A stretch of 64,000 nt of DNA. Origin: Glaciecola siphonariae (GTDB lineage: Bacteria; Pseudomonadota; Gammaproteobacteria; Enterobacterales; Alteromonadaceae). The stretch is taken from assembly GCF_042652645.1 (NCBI RefSeq), contig NZ_JBHSGU010000029.1, positions 186,001 through 250,000 of the forward strand, given 5' to 3'. Below the pieces are notes generated by a model. The model was not told the DNA's origin and searched no databases. It was given only the letters and a program-made list of their open reading frames with translations. This document shows positions 44,147 through 51,595 of this stretch, piece by piece. The translations under genes were made by a program, and so were the position numbers. Position 1 is the stretch's first letter. Each line of letters opens with the position of its first letter.

Positions 44147-45358
44147 CTACAGAGTAATTAAAGCATTCAAAATAAACTGATTGCGATCAAAGTCGATGGC
44201 ATCTCGATTACTTTCGCGCTCATCATAAACATAGCCCAATTCAAAATTTAACCATCTTCTAAACTGGTAGTACACCGATGCGCGCAAGCGTCTGTTGTCA
44301 TCTGAACGAATGTCGAAGCCATCAATAAGTTGGCCCTCATAACGCTCATTCGCAAACGAAATTTGCACGCTTGAGCGAAGTCTTTCCAACCATTCATGCT
44401 TCCATTCTAAAGAAAATCTATTGTCGCGAATAAAGTTACCTTCGCCGTTTGTTTCGTTTGTGCCAGAGCTTGTGATGAATTCAAGGCTTGAATAGTCGAC
44501 CGGCTCCCACAACACACCAAGCTCCCAATCAAAGCCATCAAAGTCCTCTCGCAATGACGACTCAAAATCCTTCTCTTGATAACCTACTTTTGCAAAACCT
44601 GAGGTTTGTGCTGTCGCCTTCCATTCAATACCTACTAAATATGACACTTCGTCACTGTCGAGCACATTCATTGGGTTTAACGCAAACTGATAATCGATGG
44701 AGGTATAGCGTGCTTCAAATACCGCATCGGTAACGGCACCTATGCGATAGTAAAATGTACCTGCCAAACGACTGATATCGCGGTCGCGTGCACGGTATAG
44801 CGGCGTGTCTATGTCGTAGTTTAGGGATCTGATATCAAAATTCAGGTCCAAGCGGCCATCTGAATTAAATGCCCCATATGAATACAAAATATCTAATTCA
44901 GTTTGCTTGTATTTATCAGGCTCGCTAAGTGATGCACCTGTACCAATTGAAAAGTTACTACCGCGAGCATCATGCCCGTCTTCAAAGTTAAGGGATGCAA
45001 TGACGCGGTTTCGAGCGTTAAATTCTACATCGGCTTGGGCAACAAAAAAGTGGTCGGTATAGTTATCTTCTTTACTGCTGAAGAAATCTTCATTCCTGAG
45101 TCTATAGCCGAGGGTGACCTGACTCGCGCCCAAGCTACTTTCCATCATAATATGCGGCGAGATAATGCGCGACCATGAGCTGATGCTGTCAATGTTGGCT
45201 CTAGTTACATTGTCGTCGTACTTTAAGCCGATATCGACCGTTGGCGTAACATCAAATCCGCCAAGCGCGAAATTTGCAGCATCATCAAACTGCTGAGCAG
45301 TTGCCACGGTTGCAGTGAAAGAAAGACCAAGCGCAATTAACCTAAGTGTCGTTTTCAT
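44147..45358 (-). CDS. Outer-membrane beta-barrel protein of the exopolysaccharide module (VpsM-like)
   Basis: 403 aa from the ATG at 45358; the signal peptide MKTTLRLIALGLSFTATVATA begins there and the upstream extension is implausible. The mature protein has alternating amphipathic strands with frequent aromatic residues and ends in a strand (FDRNQFILNALITL), as outer-membrane barrels do. It fits the BBP2-type barrel found first in vpsM-like operons. It is the first gene of the export operon. A sigma-70-like promoter with an overlapping inverted repeat lies about 60-100 bases upstream. Confidence 0.85.
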   Translation of the reverse strand: MKTTLRLIALGLSFTATVATAQQFDDAANFALGGFDVTPTVDIGLKYDDNVTRANIDSISSWSRIISPHIMMESSLGASQVTLGYRLRNEDFFSSKEDNYTDHFFVAQADVEFNARNRVIASLNFEDGHDARGSNFSIGTGASLSEPDKYKQTELDILYSYGAFNSDGRLDLNFDIRSLNYDIDTPLYRARDRDISRLAGTFYYRIGAVTDAVFEARYTSIDYQFALNPMNVLDSDEVSYLVGIEWKATAQTSGFAKVGYQEKDFESSLREDFDGFDWELGVLWEPVDYSSLEFITSSGTNETNGEGNFIRDNRFSLEWKHEWLERLRSSVQISFANERYEGQLIDGFDIRSDDNRRLRASVYYQFRRWLNFELGYVYDERESNRDAIDFDRNQFILNALITL

Positions 45359-45417
45359 ATTTTTCTTAATCCCTGAATATAAATTAGCGCGAGCATTGTG
45401 ATGAAAGAAGCTTATGA

Positions 45418-45457
45418 TAAGGTCATAAGTATACCTTAAATTCCTTTGATTAAACAA
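45418..45457 (-). promoter_or_regulatory. Promoter and operator-like repeat of the export operon
   Basis: On the minus strand, TTGTTT (45452-45457) and TATACT (45428-45433) are separated by 18 bases and would start transcription near 45421. The -10 is embedded in the inverted repeat TAAGGT-N9-ACCTTA at 45418-45438, a good position for a repressor. Which regulator binds is unknown. Confidence 0.5.
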
Positions 45458-45646
45458 TGACCTATTTATGCCTTACAGCAAAATAAAACGCATTCTCCTT
45501 TTGAAAATTCACTATAAAAACAATGACTAATAACAAGCGGTCTAAAGTGACTATTTTTTGCAACACATCAAAACACCGTTGGAACATGAAACTAAACCAC
45601 AACGATATTCAAAAAGTACAAATGTTTTCTAACAAAAAGGCTAATA

Positions 45647-46549
45647 ATGACGTCGATTCCTCTAGTATTTCATCCAATATATAGTCAGCTTGACCTTCCT
45701 CAGCGGCATCGATTCCCCATACAAAAATACCAAGGAATTAAAGACGCGCTTATAGCAAAAGGCGTTGCTGAATCGTGTTTTCGTCAGCCACAAGCGCTCA
45801 GCCTAGGGCAATTGCAAAGCGTTTATGACCCAGAATATATCCGGCAATTATGCGGCGGCGAACTTGATCCAAAGGCCATGCGACGCATTGGCTTTGAGTG
45901 GTCTGAACAACTCATTGAACGCACGCTTACGGCCGCTGCAGGCACTGTACTCACCGCTGAGCTCGCCATAGAGTATGGCAAAGCGCTTAATTTGACCGGT
46001 GGCTATCATCATGCATTTGCCAATTATGGTTCAGGTTTTTGCATGGTAAACGACTTATACCTTGCAGCGCTTAGCATGCTTAAACATGCGCACATAGATA
46101 AGGTGCTCATTTTTGATTGTGACGTACATCAGGGCGACGGCACAGCGAAGTTAGCGGCCAATAATCCGAGTGTGTACACAGTTTCGTTGCATGGTGAAAA
46201 AAACTTCCCTCATCGCAAGCAGGTCTCAGACATGGACTTTCCGATTGAGCGAGGCACTACAGACAGCGATTACCTTGCTACCGTTGAACAAGCGCTTGAT
46301 ATGGCGCTTACCTACAGCCAACCCGATGCCGTTATTTACGATGCTGGCGTAGATATTCACGAAAATGATGATTTAGGTCACCTCCTCATCTCAACCAACG
46401 GCGTGTTTACGCGCGACAAAATGGTGTTTGATACCTGTAAACAGCGCGGACTGCCAGTAGCGGCGGTGATAGGCGGAGGCTATCAGCGAGACATCGACGC
46501 ATTGGTTAATGTCCATTTGCAGTTATTCAAAGCGGCTGGTGTTTACTGA
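45647..46549 (+). CDS. Histone deacetylase-like (class IV/AcuC-type) deacylase
   Basis: 300 aa. Zinc-dependent HDAC-fold motifs are in order: GGYHHAFANYGSGFCMVNDLYLAA with the catalytic His pair, IFDCDVHQGDGTA with zinc ligands Asp and His, and YDAGVDIHENDDLG with the third Asp. C-terminal GGGY supplies the catalytic Tyr. Bacterial members of this group deacetylate small amines or acyl-lysines; the substrate here is not known. It is transcribed alone and is followed by the SOS-box-containing promoter region of the WYL regulator. No signal peptide is present. Confidence 0.92.
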   Translation: MTSIPLVFHPIYSQLDLPQRHRFPIQKYQGIKDALIAKGVAESCFRQPQALSLGQLQSVYDPEYIRQLCGGELDPKAMRRIGFEWSEQLIERTLTAAAGTVLTAELAIEYGKALNLTGGYHHAFANYGSGFCMVNDLYLAALSMLKHAHIDKVLIFDCDVHQGDGTAKLAANNPSVYTVSLHGEKNFPHRKQVSDMDFPIERGTTDSDYLATVEQALDMALTYSQPDAVIYDAGVDIHENDDLGHLLISTNGVFTRDKMVFDTCKQRGLPVAAVIGGGYQRDIDALVNVHLQLFKAAGVY

Positions 46550-46662
46550 CTTTTTTTGCGCTCTGTGTTCTGTTTCTAGAATCCAGCTAAGTGCAAACCG
46601 GGTTTCCTGCGCGATTAGCTTCAATGATTTACGGAAAACCTGTCCTAATCAATATGATTGCA

Positions 46663-46682
46663 TACTGTTAATACATACAGTA
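46663..46682 (+). promoter_or_regulatory. LexA (SOS) box in the promoter of the WYL regulator
   Basis: TACTGTTAATACATACAGTA is a 20-mer with perfect TACTGT / ACAGTA arms and CTG-N10-CAG spacing, as in the gammaproteobacterial LexA consensus. It fills the spacer between a putative -35 TTGCAT (46658-46663) and -10 TATCAT (46681-46686), 17 bases apart, so bound LexA would block RNA polymerase. Auto-repression by the WYL protein at the same palindrome is the alternative. Confidence 0.75.
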
Positions 46683-46722
46683 TCATTTATTGCTATATTC
46701 AAACACAACGCGAAGGTACCTG

Positions 46723-47631
46723 ATGACTTTGTCAGCCACACACAATCTCATCGAGCAGCATTTGTCTCAATTTTCACTGTCGCAGCGAGAACGCTTGGCA
46801 TTCATCGATTTTAATCTGCAGTTTTTTGGTAAAATTTCGCGCGGCGATTTAATATCGCGTTTTAAAACTGGTCTTGCCGCTAGTACCCGCGATTTTGCGG
46901 CCTACAAAGAATTGGCAGAAAACAATCTCACTCTCGATCATTCTACGAAACAATATTACCGCACCGCCGATTTTAAACCTGTATTTGTGTTTTCAGCTCA
47001 AAGCATTTTGCAGTCGGTGAGTAAGGGTTTCAGCGATGGGATTGTTAGCGATGCTCAGCCATCATCACACTGTTTTGAAGCAGTGCAGTTAATTCATCCG
47101 AACATTGAAATTATTGCTACCCTGATGCGCGCAATACATAATCAACAGGCTTGTTTAGCTACATATGTATCAATAAGTTCTGGCGAGAGCCAACGGCGCA
47201 TTGTACCGCACGCCATCATAAACAACGGGCATCGATGGCACGTAAGAGCTTACGACGGGCGCTCCAAGTCGTTTAGAGATTTTGTGTGCACGCGCTTTAG
47301 CGAGGTGGCAGAACTTGGTGAACCTAATGACGCAAGTGAACTTGCACCATCAGACCACCATTTTAATACTTACACTACGCTAGTATTAGTGCCCCACCCC
47401 GGCATTGCCAATCCAACGGCAATTGAAATGGACTACGACATGATAAATGGCGAAAAGTCCATGCGCGTGCGCTCTGCGCTAGCGGCTTATATACTGCGCC
47501 AATGGCAGGTGGATTGCTCGCCTGACGCAAGGATATTGCATCAAGGATGTCAGTTAGCGCTTAAAAATACTCAAGTACTTGAAAGCATTGAAAATCCGCA
47601 ATTAGCACCAGGTTTTCGAACAAAAAAGTGA
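46723..47631 (+). CDS. WYL-domain transcriptional regulator of the BrxR/CapW type
   Basis: 302 aa from the ATG at 46723, with AAGG six bases upstream; a TTG at 46690 lies over the promoter. The N-terminal winged helix (RLAFIDFNLQFFGKISRGDLISRFKTGLAASTRDFAAYKEL...) and a YYRTADFKPVF linker precede a WYL domain (RRIVPHAIINNGHRWHVRAYD, SFRDFVCTRF) and a WCX-like C-terminus. This domain order and the RWHVRAYD/FRDF residues are those of BrxR/CapW repressors, which control BREX, CBASS and other phage-defence islands. No defence genes adjoin it. A TerB-like gene follows 53 bases downstream, and a LexA-type box overlaps its promoter. Confidence 0.85.
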   Translation: MTLSATHNLIEQHLSQFSLSQRERLAFIDFNLQFFGKISRGDLISRFKTGLAASTRDFAAYKELAENNLTLDHSTKQYYRTADFKPVFVFSAQSILQSVSKGFSDGIVSDAQPSSHCFEAVQLIHPNIEIIATLMRAIHNQQACLATYVSISSGESQRRIVPHAIINNGHRWHVRAYDGRSKSFRDFVCTRFSEVAELGEPNDASELAPSDHHFNTYTTLVLVPHPGIANPTAIEMDYDMINGEKSMRVRSALAAYILRQWQVDCSPDARILHQGCQLALKNTQVLESIENPQLAPGFRTKK

Positions 47632-47684
47632 ACCTGAGTTGCCAAACTAGGTCGAATGCATACTTAACATCATGAGTAATTAAT

Positions 47685-48077
47685 ATGTCTGACAATATTG
47701 AACAGTTACAGCTTAAATCACAGCAGTTCAACGAGGCACTTGTGCGTATGATGGTGCTGTTTTATCAGATAGATGGAAAAATTACCCTCACCGAACAAGA
47801 TTATTTTGAGAAAGTCACCGACTCTCTAGACTGGCGCAGCGGCGTGGTGCTCCCTGCCTTTATCAATCAGGCTATTCACGATGCTCGAGAAGCCATATCA
47901 AGCGGTCAAGCCAGAGAATTCTTGCGCAAGCTCGGTAATGACCTCAACATCGACGCGGCAAAATCGTTTGAAGTCGCCATGGACATCACGGCAGCTGATG
48001 GCAAACGAAGCGACGAAGAATTAGAGCTATTGTCGCTTCTGTCAAACCGCGTCTTAGCAAAAGGCTTGGTAGCTTAA
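47685..48077 (+). CDS. TerB-like (tellurite-resistance/DjlA N-terminal fold) protein
   Basis: 130 aa, all helical and acidic. The TerB fold is suggested by the two related half-motifs FYQIDGKITLTEQDYFEKV and MDITAADGKRSDEELELLSLL, each with an Asp-Gly-Lys turn. TerB-type proteins bind metals and are linked to stress and phage-resistance modules, but the biochemical role is unclear. It lies 53 bases after the WYL regulator on the same strand, so the two are probably co-transcribed and would share any SOS control. Confidence 0.8.
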   Translation: MSDNIEQLQLKSQQFNEALVRMMVLFYQIDGKITLTEQDYFEKVTDSLDWRSGVVLPAFINQAIHDAREAISSGQAREFLRKLGNDLNIDAAKSFEVAMDITAADGKRSDEELELLSLLSNRVLAKGLVA

Positions 48078-48102
48078 GTCACTTTTAAACCAGATCTTAG
48101 AG

Positions 48103-48134
48103 TAGATTTATGCCTGCAACAGCAGGCATATCTA
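48103..48134. terminator. Probable bidirectional terminator hairpin
   Basis: ATGCCTGC-AACA-GCAGGCAT is a perfect 8-bp stem with a tetraloop, extended by TAGAT / ATCTA. It lies between converging genes and would stop the TerB-like transcript. The T-run is poor in both directions. Confidence 0.6.
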
Positions 48135-48177
48135 AATTTGCCAACCTATAATAATTCGTTAAACTCTGAATCTTGAT

Positions 48178-48912
48178 CTAAGCCTCCTGCACCGTGAACA
48201 GCGCGGCGTATTTTTTACATACTAAATAAGACGCTAGGCCACCCACTACGCCCGGTGCAATCCAAAACACCAGTTGCCATTGTCCTAAATCGCTGAAGAA
48301 AGTTCGGGCACCAAAGGTCAAAAATGCGGTGTAGGCGCCAATTCCAGAGCCAATGATGCTGCCGATATGCTCAAATATCCATTGATTTGCCGCGACAGTT
48401 TTGGCATAGCAATAGCGCAACATAGTGACAGCAATGATGCAGCCTAAAACACCAAACACAATATACAGTGTGCTTTCACGAAATATCCCCAGAGCAATCA
48501 TGCCCACGCCCCCGATAGCGAGCAACCAAATCGGCATGATATAGCTGTACCTACGTAAAACGCTGTGCTGTGCTTTATATCTCAGCACAGCAATACCATG
48601 TCGCGTTGTGGTGAAAGTCAGTAGCGCTAAATACAGCAAAAACACACTCAAATAGCGGAAATAAGCGGCCGCTGATGCAGCATTTTCAGCATTTGCATAC
48701 TCATGTTTGATGACCAGTGGCGCAGCCAGCACCAAGGATGCCATCAGTACGCCGGTGGCAGCTGTCCCATACATAGCGGTTTTATAGAAATGACCAAACC
48801 TACGATGGTTTAGCTGACCTTTTTTAGTAAACACCGGTACCCAAAAAAGCATTAATGCCGCTGCACCAAAAATGATGTGTAAAACAAAACTAAAGCTGTG
48901 TATGTACGTCAT
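48178..48912 (-). CDS. Multi-pass membrane protein of unknown function
   Basis: 244 aa with seven likely membrane segments (about 8-25, 45-65, 85-105, 125-143, 147-165, 180-200, 210-230). A His is in TM1 (SFVLHIIFGAAALMLFW) and further His residues lie in short loops (LNHRRFGHFYK, TTTRHGIAVL), a pattern seen in DUF2306-like proteins that may bind heme or metal. I cannot place it firmly in a family. It is divergent from the DesK-type kinase gene across 217 bases, so the two-component pair may regulate it. Confidence 0.7.
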   Translation of the reverse strand: MTYIHSFSFVLHIIFGAAALMLFWVPVFTKKGQLNHRRFGHFYKTAMYGTAATGVLMASLVLAAPLVIKHEYANAENAASAAAYFRYLSVFLLYLALLTFTTTRHGIAVLRYKAQHSVLRRYSYIMPIWLLAIGGVGMIALGIFRESTLYIVFGVLGCIIAVTMLRYCYAKTVAANQWIFEHIGSIIGSGIGAYTAFLTFGARTFFSDLGQWQLVFWIAPGVVGGLASYLVCKKYAALFTVQEA

Positions 48913-49129
48913 GGAATGTTCCTCGTTTTTTCAAACTAAGTGCTACTCACTATTGATACCCAATCAGCGAGTTAAGTTAATAAGTGAGGTAAGCTTAGCC
49001 AGCAAGCTAAATACGCATAAGTGCCATTGGTCACATTATGAAACATGACTTATGGCCTATAGATGCGTGACTTGTAAAACTGGTAATCTAAAACCAATGC
49101 ATACACAATCATGAAAAAGTGTCTTAAAA

Positions 49130-50359
49130 ATGACCTCGACCTCCGCTACTGCCAAACATGGCTCAAGCTCAATGATTCCAAGCGAAAAACGTCCACACGT
49201 AATGGCCTCTAACACAATGAACAACTGGCGCGACAAGCTATCACTAGATAAAATCTCCGGCATCATGACCTGGGCAGTTGTTGCCGGCATGAGTTTGTTT
49301 GTGCTTCATAAAAATAACGCAGACATGGCCAGCATAGTGCTGGCGAGCGCGCTCTATTTGGTCTATATCGTGGGATGGCTGTTTATGATCAGAGACCGCG
49401 ATTATCAGTCTGATGGCGCAATCCGCAGCGCTATATTAATTATGCTGTTTGCTGTGGTTATCGGGATCTTTTTTACCGTACCGCTGTCGTTCAACAGCAT
49501 TTTAATGGGCATCATCTCAGGCGCACTCCCTTATTATGTCAATGTAAAAAAAGCGCTAATGATTGGCACTATTGCGTCTTTTCCTCTTTATTTCGTTTTT
49601 ACTTATTATTGGCAAGATGACTTTGTATTCTTAACCGCTTCTTTGTTTTGGACCTTCAATATGTTTGCCATCATCATGGTAAATGCAACCGTGAAAGAGA
49701 AAGCTGCCAGAGAAAAGGTTGAAGAAACAAATCGCCAGTTAGTTAGCACGCAGGCCCTTTTAAAAGAAGCCAGTAAGCAGAGCGAGCGCATTCGCATAGC
49801 ACGAAATATTCATGATTTGCTTGGGCATCATCTCACAGCGCTGACTATCAATTTACAGGTGGCCAGTATTAAAGCCGAAGGTGATGTGAAAAAGAATGTT
49901 GAACAGTGCCATCAACTTGCCAAACTGCTTTTAAGTGACGTACGCGATGCAGTGAGCGATATACGCGATAAAAGCCAAGTAGACCTTCATGAAGCTATCA
50001 ATAGCATGGCCAAACAAGTGCCTTTTGTTGATATAGAGCTTATTGTAAGTGACAACTTGCACATAGACGATATTGAGATTGCAGATGCACTTTTAAAATG
50101 CGTGCAAGAATCTATTACCAACACCATCAAGCATGCGAAGGGTAAAACCCTTTTGATTGATATTTCTCAAAACGAAACAGCCCTTAGCTTCGAAGTAAGA
50201 AATTCAGGAACCATCCCCAAAACCCTTAAGATAGGTAACGGCTTAAAAGGCATGCAGGAGCGCATCAATCTATTGGGCGGGCGCATAACGTTCAGTCTGC
50301 AGCCTACAGAATTTATCACCTCTGTAGTATTGCCAATCAATAGCGAGCAACAACCATGA
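49130..50359 (+). CDS. DesK/NarX-type membrane histidine kinase
   Basis: 409 aa. A polar N-terminal 40 residues is followed by five or six membrane segments to about 190 and a short coiled coil (KEKAAREKVEETNRQLVSTQ). The HisKA_3 dimerisation domain has its phospho-accepting His in RIARNIHDLLGHHLTAL. HATPase_c carries LLKCVQESITNTIKHA and GNGLKGMQERINLLGG. There is no separate periplasmic sensor, so the membrane region itself is probably the sensor, as in DesK (membrane fluidity). The stop overlaps the start of its response regulator as ATGA. The upstream ATG is used because no ribosome site favours the later ones; a start further in (49202 or 49217) is possible. Confidence 0.92.
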   Translation: MTSTSATAKHGSSSMIPSEKRPHVMASNTMNNWRDKLSLDKISGIMTWAVVAGMSLFVLHKNNADMASIVLASALYLVYIVGWLFMIRDRDYQSDGAIRSAILIMLFAVVIGIFFTVPLSFNSILMGIISGALPYYVNVKKALMIGTIASFPLYFVFTYYWQDDFVFLTASLFWTFNMFAIIMVNATVKEKAAREKVEETNRQLVSTQALLKEASKQSERIRIARNIHDLLGHHLTALTINLQVASIKAEGDVKKNVEQCHQLAKLLLSDVRDAVSDIRDKSQVDLHEAINSMAKQVPFVDIELIVSDNLHIDDIEIADALLKCVQESITNTIKHAKGKTLLIDISQNETALSFEVRNSGTIPKTLKIGNGLKGMQERINLLGGRITFSLQPTEFITSVVLPINSEQQP

Positions 50360-51000
50360 TCAATTTGATGCTAGTAGACGACCAAACGCTTGTGCGAGAA
50401 GGGATAAAAAGCCTGCTGTCATTGTCAAGCGAGGTGTGTGTTGTCGCTGAGGCACAAAATGGAGAAGTTGCGATTGCGCAATACGCACAGCATCCGAATA
50501 TAGACGTGATATTAATGGATATTCGAATGCCCGTGAAAAACGGCATTGAAGCGCTGGAAACTATTAGCCAGCAGGCAGATGCGGCGCCAATCATTATGCT
50601 TACCACCTTCGACGACCATGAGTCGGTGATGAAAGCGATAAAAGCAGGGGCAAAGGGCTACTTACTAAAAGATGTTTCTCTTGAAACGCTAGTGCAAAGC
50701 ATACAAACCGTCCATGCGGGCTCCACCTTAATTCAACCCGGCATTACCGAGCGCCTTATCGAAGGTTTACAAGGTAAAGCGAGCGATTTTGAGGCCGCTG
50801 ACCTGCCGGAAACCCTATCAAAACGTGAAACCGAAATTCTACGCCTTATGGCAGCCGGCTGTAGTAACAAAGAAATGGCTGACAGCCTATTTCGCTCACA
50901 AGGCACCATTAAAAACCAAGTCTCGAGTATTCTCGCTAAGTTAGGCGTGCGCGACCGCACCCGGGCTGTGCTTAAAGCCATTGAATTGGGCTTGATATAA
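50356..51000 (+). CDS. NarL/LuxR-family response regulator (DesR-like)
   Basis: 214 aa. The receiver domain has an acidic VDDQ, phosphoacceptor Asp in VILMDIRMP, and Lys in KGYLLKDVS. A linker and a LuxR-type HTH follow (LSKRETEILRLMAAGCSNKEMADSLFRSQGTIKNQVSSILAKLGVRDRTRAV). It is translationally coupled to the DesK-type kinase and activates target promoters when phosphorylated. Targets are unknown; the divergent membrane protein gene at 48178-48912 is the nearest candidate. Confidence 0.94.
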   Translation: MINLMLVDDQTLVREGIKSLLSLSSEVCVVAEAQNGEVAIAQYAQHPNIDVILMDIRMPVKNGIEALETISQQADAAPIIMLTTFDDHESVMKAIKAGAKGYLLKDVSLETLVQSIQTVHAGSTLIQPGITERLIEGLQGKASDFEAADLPETLSKRETEILRLMAAGCSNKEMADSLFRSQGTIKNQVSSILAKLGVRDRTRAVLKAIELGLI

Positions 51001-51056
51001 GCACCGTTTCTGCTTGCATTAGCAAACAGCTTGGTCGATGTTTGGCGCTTATGTGT

Positions 51057-51452
51057 TTATAGCAAGGAGCCTATCACCGCCTCAAGCGACGATGCTGACA
51101 TTTGCTCTTTGGCTAAAACGTGGTTAAACCCTTTGGCGTGCACAAGAGTCTCAAGCTCATCTGTATCTAAGCCAGTCACAATGATGCACGCCGTGGTGTA
51201 ACCTAAGGCATGAATTTTCTCTGCTAGCTCCACGCCCGTCTCGGCGCCTAAATGATAGTCGAGCAAACACGCATCGATATGTTGTGAGTCAATGATTTCA
51301 AGGGCTCCAGCAGTATCTTTAGCCTGAAAGCAGGTAATATCCCACGACTGAATCTGCGACAAGTAATATCCCATTAATTTCAATTCAATATCGCCGTCAT
51401 CAACTGCGAGGATATTAATCTTACGTTTATTCGAGATATTCGCTTCGTTCAT
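51057..51452 (-). CDS. Single-domain response regulator (REC only)
   Basis: 131 aa, one receiver domain: AVDDGDIELKLMGYYL with the acidic pair, phosphoacceptor Asp in ACLLDYHLGAETG, Thr in CIIVTGLD, and Lys in HVLAKEQMS. There is no output domain. Such proteins act as phosphate sinks or shuttle phosphate to another kinase or HPt, or bind a partner protein. It converges on the DesR-type regulator but is not in its operon. The HPt of the H-NOX kinase is a possible partner by function only. Confidence 0.88.
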   Translation of the reverse strand: MNEANISNKRKINILAVDDGDIELKLMGYYLSQIQSWDITCFQAKDTAGALEIIDSQHIDACLLDYHLGAETGVELAEKIHALGYTTACIIVTGLDTDELETLVHAKGFNHVLAKEQMSASSLEAVIGSLL

Positions 51453-51488
51453 CTAGTTTATCGCTCACTTAGTACTCGTTTTATTTTT

Positions 51489-51536
51489 GAATGAGGATTC
51501 GAATGAAGATTCGAATGAAAATGTGAATACATAAAT
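51489..51536. repeat. 12-bp degenerate tandem repeat
   Basis: The units GAATGAGGATTC, GAATGAAGATTC and GAATGAAAATGT, then the weaker GAATACATAAAT, run in tandem with a 12-base period. The array sits between the lone REC gene and a hairpin. Two more weak units continue into the hairpin. Confidence 0.7.
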
Positions 51537-51569
51537 GACTGAATGCATGAATACGCATGCACTCAGTCA
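51536..51569 (-). terminator. Hairpin after the GNAT-nitrilase gene
   Basis: TGACTGAATGCATG and CATGCACTCAGTCA form a 14-bp stem with one mismatch and a 6-base loop, 27 bases beyond the stop codon of the gene on the minus strand. The trailing T-run is short, so termination strength is uncertain. Confidence 0.6.
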
Positions 51570-51595
51570 ATTAGCTAGCTAACAGCTAACACCGC

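Noticed and set aside
45523..45684. 53-codon reading frame upstream of and overlapping the HDAC-like gene
   Set aside because: Composition is unlike a coding sequence, it has no ribosome site and overlaps a strong gene start in another frame.
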